The position numbers and the translations under genes were made by a program. The notes under the pieces are model-generated. The model was given only the letters and a program-made list of their open reading frames with translations, was not told the origin of the DNA and did no database searches. From assembly GCA_946965045.2 (NCBI GenBank), contig OX337235.1:2861928-2925927 (forward strand): a stretch of 64,000 bases of DNA, read 5' to 3'. Numbering within the stretch: position 1 is the stretch's first letter; every line of letters begins with the position of its first letter. Shown piece after piece: positions 21,146-31,387 of this stretch. Source of the stretch: Epithemia pelagica (Eukaryota; Bacillariophyta; Bacillariophyceae; Surirellales; Surirellaceae).

Positions 21146-21540
21146 TTATTATTTGAATCACCAGTGTCGCTTTCGTTTCCGAATCGAATGAGTTTGTTTT
21201 TCTTTTCAGCAGTCAGCGACCAAGAGTGGTCGTGAACCCGACCAACCAAGCCTTTATCATTTATCAGAGTTCTCCAACGAACACCGAAAAGGGCGAGGTA
21301 CTTTCGGTTGGATGCGGTCCATAAACAGAAACGAGTCCCTACAAGACTGATACAGGTGAAAACAGAATGATTTGGCCGCTGAAAGTGTCAAGCTTTTCGA
21401 ACAAAATGTCCTGAACTCGGATGCAATGGCCGGTGTTCTACTTCCCAACCAGAAATCTGTCCCTAGCATCGGACTCACTTCGAGTATGGCAACTAATCTA
21501 TAGATCGACCTCTACCTCTACCCCACCGTACTCGTAAAGC

Positions 21541-21570
21541 TACTCGTACTCGTACTCGTACTCGTACTCG
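21541..21570 (+). repeat. (TACTCG)5 microsatellite
   Basis: Five perfect TACTCG units; related CTCGTA motifs continue into the flanks. Confidence 0.9.
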
Positions 21571-22469
21571 TAGCTAGAGATACGAACGAATAATCGGAGA
21601 GTAGGTACTCGTTAGTCATAGAGTACTCGTATCCTGAGTATTCTGTATTCTGTTGTGTCAAACAGGAATAATCCTTAAGCCTTTAACGGAAGAATCCAAA
21701 ATCCGAACTCCTTACTTAACTACCTTTACCACTCGTTGTCCTACCCTTCCCCACTCACTGAAGACTCACTGAGGAGTAAGTCACTCCCCACACTCACACT
21801 ACCTAAAACCCCAAAAATTACTGTACTTAGATGTTTTATTCTAGTGTAGATCGTGGTCGGGTCGCGAGTCGCGAGAGGAGTGGGGGATGGGAAACATTGA
21901 CTCTAAGTATTCTGTCACACTATGGATGCAAGAAGCATGCCTCGGAGTTTGATTGGCATGCAATAACTGTGAGATAAATGATACTTCGACATAAAGCGTT
22001 ATAAATCATCCGATAAAATCGGATGAGGTCACTTAAGTGACGGGGTTAATTACAAACATTTAAAGATTACCTAGTGCCCCATCGAAAGTAGGGCAAGCTT
22101 AATTGTGTAACACTAATTAGGATCACGACTACTAAGTATCCATTGAGAGAACCGATCACTTAGGAAGACCGAAGATTACCTTGGGTGCGCTGGCACGACT
22201 CCTCGTGACACAGGAAGCTAACATACTTTAATAGCCCCGGGGGACTCCTCGTCGCGGGGCGCCCCTCGTGGCTTAACTCCTCGTCGGGCAATAGCTAAGA
22301 GACGCCCCTTCAATCATGGTCATCACACCCAAAAGGGCGCATGGCCTTTGGCTTCGTCCCACGAGACATTCCGTGACACTCATGATTCATGATAGACCCC
22401 AAGATTTCAACTTCCGCCAACCAGTGACATTCATTCCTTTTCATTCATTTTGTGATCTCAGCAGCAACC
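21571..22469. other. Intergenic upstream of the receptor cyclase
   Basis: No coding region recognised. A stretch rich in ACTCCTCGT and GGGGC motifs at 22200-22310 can form short hairpins. The last ~150 bases would include the promoter and 5' UTR of the cyclase gene. Confidence 0.5.
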
Positions 22470-25400
22470 ATGGTGCAAGAGGATTTTCAAGATGAAGACG
22501 TTCCAAACTCTCGCTCTCACCGACGAGGGAAAACCGGTGGTTACAAGCCAATGAGCGAAGCTGCCAGTGCCAGGCTTGCCAAACGAGGATCCGAGAAAAC
22601 ACTGCACATTCAAAACACCTTTGAACGAGCAGAGCCAGAAGAGCCCGAAGAGCAAGAACCAACCAGTCATAACAGCACCAACGATGGTTCGTCGTCCGGA
22701 CAGCAAGAACTCAAGAGCAACAGGTTGACAAGGATTGCATTCCGTTCCAAAGTTTTTTTCTTTATTCTTCTTTTGATGTTGGCAATCGCTGCCGCAGCAT
22801 TCACGTATATCTACATTTCAAAGCAAGAAAATGATGAGTTCGAGAACGGCGTACGTTGAATGAAATTCAGTCAGCGTTGTTTCGTTGTTCCTGATGTGTT
22901 CCATTCGTTCTGACATGTTCCCTCGTTTGAATCTGTTTCATTCCTAGTTTACCCTGAAAGCCAAGGAGATTGCTCCCATGTTTGTGAACACTCGCAACTT
23001 CAAAGGACAGGTGGGGGAGAATCTGGCATTCACGATATCATCCCTCGCCCGTTCCTATGAAATGAAATTTCCGTTTGTTGTCATTCCAGACTTTGCGCGC
23101 CTAGCCGAAGAAGCTCGAAGAATGGCATCCAGTGACGTTGTCATGTATGTTCCGTTTGTGCCCACGAATCTCCAGTCGGACTATGAAAGTTTTGTTCAGA
23201 ACCATACCGGGTGGATTGAGGCAAGCCTTGAGTTGCAAGGACTTGCGGGTGAGGACCCTGGCCCAATACCTCTTGCCATTCATGATTTCTTGGAGGATCG
23301 AAGTGGTGGAGACCACGGCCACCATGGCCACCACGGAGGACATGGCACTAACGACGAGATGACCCATAATGACGGCACACACCAGGGCCACAACACTGGG
23401 GGAGGGCACATGGCTGGGCATCATGGCGAAGACACGACACACAATATGGGTGATACCAACATGACACATAACATGGGTGATACCAACATGACACATAATA
23501 TGGGTGATACCAACATGACACATAATATGGGTGATACCAACATGACACATAATATGGGTGATACCAACATGACACATAACATGGGGGATACCAACATGAC
23601 ACATAACATGGGGGATACCAACATGACACATAATATGGGCCACAATGACGGCATGACCGGGGATACGATGGGCAATGGAATGGGCATGGCTATGCCTAGT
23701 GGTCACCGGTCAAATAGGCTCCTTGCAATGGACATGATGAGTTCGGACATGACCAGTGGTGGGGGGCATAACCATGATATGAACGGGGGTTATGGTTCGT
23801 CAATGACGGGTCCTTCGGGAAAAAATCATGGAATGGAGGGACAAATGGGCAATGCAGACGACGCACCTCCTTTTGTTGTGGAAGGCAACGCGTTCGAACT
23901 CTTTAATGTTACTTCGCCCTTAGGGTACGTGGCCGGAAATGAAAGTGAGCTGTACTTCGTTCGAGTCAAAAGTAGGTCTAACATGTATCTTGCAAAACAG
24001 TATGACTTGGCCCTCTCCTCGGAACGCCACACTGATAAATGCCGATTTGCAACTTGACCTTGGGTTTGCGGGGCTGACTCACTTTGCGTTTGGAGAGAGA
24101 ATAAGTGTATTGTCCAGAATGAGGCAATGGGATAAACTCTTCGACAATCTTTTTCAATGCGATGGTCTCACCAACGACAATGATGGTCGTCATTCGCACG
24201 ACATACGTTGCACAAGTCCAAAGATGGAGCATGGTGTTCATAGTGGTCACGGAACGGAAATGGAAGATGGCCATGGTATGGGAATGGACGATGGTCATGG
24301 AATGGGAATGGATAGTGGTGAAGGTGAAATGGGAATGGGAAAAGACAACGAAAGTGGAACAGGAATGGACAGCAACAATGAAATGGGGATGGACAAGGGC
24401 CATGGCCATGGCCATGGAAACGAAGATATTATGTTAACAAGACGGGTCGCTGAAGGCCATAGTCATGGTAACCACAATCACGAAGATGGAGGAGAGAAGG
24501 AACCTGTTGGTTATATTCTTTCTCCCATTTTTTGGGACACTGCCACAAAACGAGATGTTGTTGGTTTTGTCGTAATTGTTTTCCATTGGTCCTCTTTTGT
24601 CGACTCCCTTGTGTCAGTGGATACCGAAGGTATTGACTTGGTGATCAGCGATTCGTGTGGCTCGGTATACACATATTACCTTGCTGGCAGTGAATTTAAA
24701 TTAAGAGGAAGCGGGGACATGCACGATACCAAATATGACCACTTGAGGAGTACCACACTCTTGGAAGTCGAGGAACAATTTGACCACTTGCACGAAACCT
24801 GCACGTATGTACTTGATATTTATCCTTCCAGTGAACTGGAGGATCAATATGTCTCGAACCATCCACTTCTCTATGCCCTTGTGGTCCCCGCGATTTTCTC
24901 TTTAACCGCCATCATTTTCATGTTTTATGACTGGGCAGTGAAGAGACGAAAGGAGAAGATTACACTGACTGCGAAGAAGACCGAGGCTATTATTTCGTCC
25001 ATTTTCCCCAAGAACGTTAGGGCGCGTCTTCTCGAACACGATAACATCAGCGATCCTGTGGATCAAGGCAAACATCGCCCTGTTTACAGAACTCGCTCCT
25101 TGTACAGTATCAAAACAGAGACAGAAGACGCTGATAATGTGAAAGAACAGAACAAAAGAAACATGCTGTCGAAACCCATCGCCGATCTATTTCTCGATGC
25201 CACTGTTATGTTTGCAGACATCGACGGATTCAACGCCTGGTCATCGACTCGTCAGCCTTCTCAAGTCTTTGAACTTCTGGAAGGGATGTACGGAGCATTC
25301 GACGGAATTGCGCGTCGACACAAAATATTCAAGGTTGAAACAGTTGGAGACTGCTATGTCGCCGTCGCAGGTCTTCCAGAGCAAAGAGCAGACCATGCTG

Positions 25401-27319
25401 TCGCAATGGCTCGATTTTCTGCTGCATGTCTATCAGAGTTCTGCAAGACCTCTAAACAGCTGGTGGTGCAGCTAGGTCCGGATACAGAAGAAATGGCTCT
25501 TCGAATTGGGCTTCATTCGGGACCGTAAGTTGTCACATGAATACACATATGACGTGTTTTGTGTTCTCAGTAATGCCTTACCTTGTCACTTTTTATTGTC
25601 ACTTTTCAGAGTTATAGCGGGCGTCTTGAGGGGAGAAAAGGCACGCTTCCAACTCTTTGGGGACACTGTCAACACTGGGGCGCGGATGGCGACAACTGGC
25701 GCTCGAAATAGGATTCACGTATCTGAAGAGACTGCGAACTCGTTGAAATCCCACGATAAGGATCACTGGTTACTTCCACGGTTAGAAAAGGTCGTGGCCA
25801 AAGGCAAGGGAGAGCTGTGCACGTTCTGGGCATGCCCAACTAATTTTTGCAGGGATATTGGAGACTTTGCTTTAGAAGAAGATTTGAAGATGGCGAGAGA
25901 GACTGGAGATGATACATTTGTAAGCAAACGCAAAGTACGAGAACCCTCAACGAAAACACAAGATGACAAGATTGGAAGGTTGGTGGAATGGAATTGCGAA
26001 GTGTTGTCGAAGCTTCTGAAGAATTTAGCCTTAAGTCGAGAGTCCACATCACATGCCTCATTAAAGCAAAGAGTGGTTGAAGCCCAAGAACTCAGAGCAC
26101 TTGAAAAGTCTCACTTCGATATGACTGAGGCCCTAGCGGCAGAAATCACAATCCCTGTTTCTGCGTCCAGAGAGCCCTTCAAAGATGCATCTACCATCTC
26201 TCTTGGCAAACCCGTGGAAGAACAAATTAAAGAGTTTGTTCAGGAGCTTGCAGCATTGTACCACGGGAACCCATTCAGCAGTTTTGAGGTACGTCCTTCT
26301 ACCACATGTCGGTATAAATCATAATGGCACAACGGCAAATGTTGAAATCATCTTACCTTTTCGCACCATCAACGTACAGCATGCGTCCCATTGCGCAATG
26401 TTAGCAACAAAGATGCTGTCGCGGTTCGACACATCTGACGACAACGAGGCGACGGACTCCATAGGTGGTCGTATGGCATCTGGTAAGTCAAAAACTTTCA
26501 CACACCCTGTTGATAAACACTACAGTGTTTCTCATATGTTTACTTGTTGATACAATTGGGGGGTGTTTAGACCCTTTGATCCATTTGGCCATAGTCTTTT
26601 CGTCGCTTATTCTCAAGGTGAAGCATTCAGGAGTGTCCAACTCGCAGTTGGCTGTTGAGGATCCTTCTCTGTTGACCAAAATCCAAAACACAACGAATGC
26701 CGGGAATTCGACACGCTTACTCTCCCAACAACAGGCGTTTTCGACAGCATGGGACTTATTCCTCCAGGACAAATATACCGACCTTCGTCGTATCATTGAT
26801 GGTTCTCTAGTTGCTGAGTTTGTTCGGTTTCGGCAAACGGTTCTGCAAATGGTGCTAGCTACGTTCGATTTGCATGACAGCTACGAAAAGATATCAGAAA
26901 CTGGAAGGAAAGACGTGGACTCGAACGTCTTGCCGGAAAGGACTGCCCAAAGCAACGAAATGACATCCCCTGTTCCACTGTCACGTGCTCTTTCCTACGT
27001 GATCCAAGTTGTGGATATTTCTCATGCAATGCAGCATTGGCATGTCTTTCAGAAATGGAATCGGCTTTTGTTTCTGGAAATGGCCCAAGCATTTGAAGCG
27101 GGTCGTGCGGGACAAGATCCCTCTCATGTTTGGTACGAAAGGGAAAAGGCATTTCTTGACAATGTGGCCGTGCCATTGGCGGAACAACTGGTGGGACGTG
27201 GTATCTTTCGAAAGGCGTACGTAGACGAGCTTCGGCAATACGCAACTCAAAATCGTCAACACTGGGAATATCAGGGGCAAGATCTTGTTGCATCATTTGT
27301 CAACGAATGTCAGCAATAG
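22470..27319 (+). CDS. Receptor-type guanylyl cyclase with His/Met-rich CHASE-like ectodomain and degenerate PDE domain
   Basis: Exons 22470-22850, 22948-25524, 25610-26288, 26380-26482 and 26571-27319; all junctions keep frame. The N-terminal tail is cytosolic, followed by TM1 (VFFFILLLMLAIAAAAFTYI, ~residues 92-113). The ectodomain is CHASE-like (FPFVVIPDFARLAEE, VVGFVVIVFHWSSFVDSL) but interrupted by two His/Met/Asp/Gly-rich blocks (about 23310-23840 and 24220-24480). TM2 is PLLYALVVPAIFSLTAIIFM. The class III cyclase domain has FADIDGF and VGDCYVAV for metal binding, KVETVGD with the Glu typical of guanylyl specificity, and NTGAR. The C-terminal PDE domain keeps FEHASH and VVDISHAMQHW but reads NPFSSF where HN is expected and LKVKHSG where HDVDHPG is expected. 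One base near 24005-24022 breaks the frame in exon 2. The ligand is unknown; metal sensing is inference. Confidence 0.85.
23434..23640 (+). repeat. 27-bp coding tandem repeat in the cyclase ectodomain
   Basis: Seven 27-base units and a partial eighth, beginning at 23434, 23461, 23488, 23515, 23542, 23569, 23596 and 23623. They encode THNMGDTNM. Units differ only by silent or near-silent changes (AACATGGGT, AATATGGGT, AACATGGGG), so expansion or homogenisation is recent. Confidence 0.92.
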
Positions 27320-27796
27320 GGAAAAGGGGACTAGGCTAGAATGATAATGAATGAACAAATCCTAGATACTAAGTACGCGTCCTTGTCTCAGTGGACGAAA
27401 AGATCAATCGAAGCATTACCTTGAACTAGCTCTGAGTGATTTCCATCAGCGTCTCTGGTACGATTGCCCACTAACCGTATGATTGGTAGTTGAAGATCTT
27501 TCGTGTGAAATGGGATTGTTGGACACAGGGCTGCTCAGTAAGGCGACATGGTATCATTTGTATCGCATAACCGTCATATTGGGAGTAAGCGATCTGTCCA
27601 ATGACTCAGCAGGTCGTCGCCCCGTCGTTTAGTTTGTTGTTATCCTTCATGCCACCTATGTGTACCCCCAATCACAACTACGTCAGTGGAAATCACCAGC
27701 AAGCCTCTCCTTCTCTCGAGGTGTCTGGAGGGTTTGGAACAATGCTTTTTACTGTGTCCGTGAGGTCCGCCGAGGATCACACGTTCACAACAGTAT
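27320..27796. other. Gap between convergent genes
   Basis: Holds the 3' regions of the cyclase (+) and the membrane protein (-). No gene seen. Confidence 0.6.
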
Positions 27797-29143
27797 CTAC
27801 GACGACTTTTTCTCCTCTACAGTGGTTTCATCAATGGCGTCCATCTCATTTGACTGTAGACCTAACCATGCCAATACTCGACCCTTGACATGATTTCGAC
27901 ACGGAAAGCTTTGCCAAAAAACCCAAAGAAAGACAAACTTCTCCCCTTGCGAACCAGGAACGACAATATTGATAAGCATGGAAACCCAGCCAACCAGATC
28001 CAGAATATCAAAACGATGAATCCATTGACGCGCCATGTCCATGTAGGGAACAAGGAACGGCAGACCGTGCCACAGGACGGCGAGATCCAACCAACTTCTC
28101 GCGGCGTCACGATCTTCAAAAACGAACCAAGCAACTGCAATCATGGAAGCGCAGAAGATTATTTTCAACCAAAAAGATGGATTGTTGTAATCACAGTATG
28201 ATACATTGACGAATGTCAGGACCAAAAGGTTTGTCCAGACTGCCCAAAAGGTGATTTTTTCATAGCCAACAAAGTTGTAGGGCCATCTCAGAACGAGTCG
28301 AAGAACAAACGTTGTCAGCAACAGCCCAAAACCATGAAACACCAACATGGTGAGCTGATTGATCATGAAAGCGCAGAGAGATACCAACAGTAAGAGCGGT
28401 CGAAAAATTGCTGGAGATTGTAGAAGAGCAGCTTGAAATTTGGTGATCGCCGGAATCAATTTATCGCAAAAATCCTTCTTCATGGTTGCTTCCACACTTT
28501 TTCCACCATTTTCTTCAAGTTCTTTGTCGGAAAGAAGAAGAGCCTTGCTATTGTCACGCACGGAGTAGTAAAAATGACATGTATGATCGACCGTCACGAA
28601 GGCCTTCTCAGAATCCCGTTTTTCCGGGGTTTCAAATCGGATTAGGTTTAGAGAAGCATCCAAAACGGACTGATCGAGGGTGCTCTCATCCTGTTCTGTT
28701 TGTGGTTTCAGCTTTCCTATCATATCAGCTACCTTTTTGCAATTTCCTGGAAAGGGCACGTCCAGTGGTCCTTCGTACTCTTCAAAATCAATCTTGGCAG
28801 ATTTGCCATCTTCATTGACGATGCAATTTGGAATTGTCTTTACTATCTCACTGATCTCGAGGAGGCAATCAACATTCAACTCCGAAATTGTTCTCATATC
28901 ATCATTGCTGAATGGCCAGGAAGATACCTCATGGATTGCTGCCATTACGTTGTAAAGCGTGAGGAAGAAGATGAGTCGTCGAAAAGGGAAGTGGTGCCCA
29001 TACCATGATTCCTTGTGGAGGCGACTCTGAAAGTTGGCTTGAGATATCACTGCGCGAAAGAAACTTAAAGGCTTCACCGGTGTCATTACCACTGTTGTGG
29101 TTTCTTGATTCGACACATCGTTGATATCTTCATTGTTCCTCAT
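27797..29143 (-). CDS. Multipass membrane protein, function unknown (448 aa)
   Basis: Starts at the ATG at 29143 and is open without introns. One hydrophobic segment lies near residue 60 (RRLIFFLTLYNVMAAIHEV). A soluble, acidic loop of ~150 residues follows (about 80-230). Then comes a cluster of five or six hydrophobic segments between ~235 and 410 (FRPLLLLVSLCAFMINQL, ITFWAVWTNLLVLTFVNV, FWLKIIFCASMIAVAWFVF and others). The layout, one TM followed by a loop and a TM bundle, resembles a small transporter or receptor, but I recognise no family. It is divergent from CTF8, with start codons 327 bases apart, so a shared promoter region is possible. Confidence 0.75.
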   Translation of the reverse strand: MRNNEDINDVSNQETTTVVMTPVKPLSFFRAVISQANFQSRLHKESWYGHHFPFRRLIFFLTLYNVMAAIHEVSSWPFSNDDMRTISELNVDCLLEISEIVKTIPNCIVNEDGKSAKIDFEEYEGPLDVPFPGNCKKVADMIGKLKPQTEQDESTLDQSVLDASLNLIRFETPEKRDSEKAFVTVDHTCHFYYSVRDNSKALLLSDKELEENGGKSVEATMKKDFCDKLIPAITKFQAALLQSPAIFRPLLLLVSLCAFMINQLTMLVFHGFGLLLTTFVLRLVLRWPYNFVGYEKITFWAVWTNLLVLTFVNVSYCDYNNPSFWLKIIFCASMIAVAWFVFEDRDAARSWLDLAVLWHGLPFLVPYMDMARQWIHRFDILDLVGWVSMLINIVVPGSQGEKFVFLWVFWQSFPCRNHVKGRVLAWLGLQSNEMDAIDETTVEEKKSS

Positions 29144-29470
29144 GTCGCCATCTTCTTCCTCGACTCTCTATTGTACGGTATCTAGGTACATCTACGGCGA
29201 CAGCGCACACTTTGAGATCAAATCCGGGTGAGTAAAAGCCCTATCTCCTTTCAGTCGCTTCTAGGTCGCGTTACAGCGAATCATCTCTCCAATTTCCAAT
29301 GACAACAAAAACGAGAAAGGAGCCGTATCCGTATACCATACGAATACCATCTTAGCATTACGCCTCATCCCTGTTCCGCTCATACCATTACCGTCTTTGA
29401 TCTTCTCTACTCTGCTTGGACCCCCTGTTTCACCGAGTATAGACTCGGTACCCTACTTGATCGATCGACA
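29144..29470. promoter_or_regulatory. Putative bidirectional promoter region
   Basis: 327 bases between the divergent start codons of the membrane protein (-) and CTF8 (+). It must contain both 5' ends; no specific element is recognised. Confidence 0.4.
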
Positions 29471-30146
29471 ATGGGGCCACTCGTTGTTCCCTTGCAGTTT
29501 CCTACCGTCCAATCACCACCCAGTGCCAAACGGCAACGTCGTGACAACCAGGATGTCAACAACGACCCACACACCAGAGACGAATGCGACGAACCACAAG
29601 TTCCGGAATGGGCCATGATTGAGCTCAATGGAGAACTGTTGCACCCATCCGATTGCTCGATTCCTTCTACAACAACAAAAGGCGACAACAACGACAACCA
29701 AGAGTCAAAAGCTGCATTGAACAGCGAATTCGACTGGTCCCAACATGTTGAATTGGGATCTCTGTGGTTTGACCCACAAGATCAGGTATGTTCCTTCGAG
29801 GTGCTGTCTCTGAACAGCCTCGGACATTAAAACGAATTCGCAGTGGACATCTCATTTTTGTCTACGGATTTGTCATTCTCCCCTTTTTAATTTCACTTTG
29901 CAGAATCCTCGCATGATCGTGGGAAGCCACGAACTGAAGGGAATCGTGGAGAAATTGAAACAACCCTTTTGTGTACTCCAAAAACATGTGGCCTCCGACG
30001 ACGACGCACGGAGCGATGTAAGCCATCAGGATTTGAAAAATGCTTCCGATGATACAGCTACCAGATATATTATCAAGGGAATGATCACTCGCAAACTCTT
30101 GTTTCAACACTACCCCAAAACAATTTTGAGATCGTCAGCTTCGTGA
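29471..30146 (+). CDS. CTF8: Chromosome transmission fidelity protein 8 (CTF8)
   Basis: Two exons, 29471-29785 and 29904-30146, joined in phase 0 across a 118-nt intron (GTATGT...TTTGCAG), give 185 residues. CTF8 is the small subunit that, with DCC1, joins CTF18-RFC, the alternative PCNA loader needed for sister-chromatid cohesion and replication checkpoint signalling in the nucleus. The family signature is clear: PEWAMIELNGELL (about residues 42-54), LGSLWFD, then NPRMIVGSHELKGIVEKL and PFCVLQKH, and the C-terminal YIIKGMITRKLLFQHYPKTIL. The N-terminal 40 residues carry KRQRR, a possible nuclear localisation signal. The exon join falls exactly between the conserved D-Q and N-P of the motif, which supports the model. 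Confidence 0.88.
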
Positions 30147-31387
30147 AGGGGATAGCCGTCATACTGGTGGAACCGTGTGGGCAACAGTCATGGTGAGGAA
30201 CTAGGGTTTCCACTCAGTAGTGTCTGGTTGCTTGCACAGAAGAAACAATAAATATGATTTCATCGACGAGACGCCGTCGCGGGAGCTCTGAAACACAACA
30301 TGAACGGAGTGGAAACTTTACAAAATCTCATGCTTCCGTAGCAAATTAACAAACATTTTGCTGTAACGCGTATTGGTTCACATTCACGGCAACGCGTACG
30401 AATACATGTCTAGCAATCATTCACGGACTGGAGAAGGAAGAAGGGAATGAAATCATGTGGGCCTTCCATTTTCGAAACGCTAACATCTGCAGAAGCGTGA
30501 ACACAGACAACCTCACTTCTCCAAGACATGCCTCTTCCCTTTTCGATTTTGTAGCAGTCATGGACCAGAAATTACAAAAGATCGGTACCTCAAAACTTTG
30601 ACAACTTGCATCGATCACGAAAAGAATGCTTATGGATTCATTTGTGTTGTTTGCCCAATATATATAATGGGAACAACAGCATCACTTTTTGCATCGGTAG
30701 GCTATGACACGAACCCTTTCGATGCCATCAGTCTTCCGCATCCTTGGTAACAATGGATTGAGAACGATGACTATCATGTCCGTAACTGTCTCCGATGTAC
30801 CATTGTCACAGTATTCATTATGTTCTGCTTGGATTTCCAGGCCAACATACGCGGTGTCTTGTCCTCATCTTGTTCGGTCCTTCGGCATTCCGTCAAACGA
30901 CGCCAGATCCAGGTAGGAAGATAATGACGGCTCCAATTTCGTCATGTGTATTATTCTCCCGTGGCCTGTTAACCAACGAGCAACGAGCCATACTTAGCTT
31001 CGTGTGGACCGATTGGGGAGGCGTCTATCTTTGGAACTCTTCGAAACAAGTCTATGGATGCACCTCTACACGAAAATCGAGAATCGGATGGCGTGATGCG
31101 CAGCAGCAATGCGCGAGCGAGAATGGATACTCCTACGCGACTGTGACATGGAAGCATGCATGATGCGTGCATGCGGAGTCGAGCACATAAACAATTTAGA
31201 GATATATAGTATACAGATACGAATATTATTATTATCCTACGCGCTGGACGAGGCATTCCAGCCAAGTCCACATACATTCGCCATGCATTCGATCCTGGAA
31301 AAACAAGGAAGTTTTGTTTGTTTTGGAATTTGGAATATCATCTGTCACCATCGTCAGGAAAGACAGAGTACTCAGAGGACAAAGACG
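30147..31387. other. Intergenic, no confident gene
   Basis: No family match in any frame. A 27-codon ORF (30667-30750) after a TATATATAA run could be the first exon of a small gene, with splice-like sites nearby, but I see no homology. Open frames at 30795-31163 and upstream of 31388 look non-coding. Confidence 0.5.

Noticed and set aside
23101-23706. 201-codon minus-strand frame over the cyclase repeats.
   Set aside because: An open antisense frame produced by the 27-bp repeat periodicity.
26618-26631. Later acceptor AG sites for the last cyclase exon (26617 or 26630).
   Set aside because: The AG at 26570 keeps phase and preserves DPLIHLAIVFSSL, which aligns with the conserved PDE segment; 26617 breaks phase and 26630 drops this segment.
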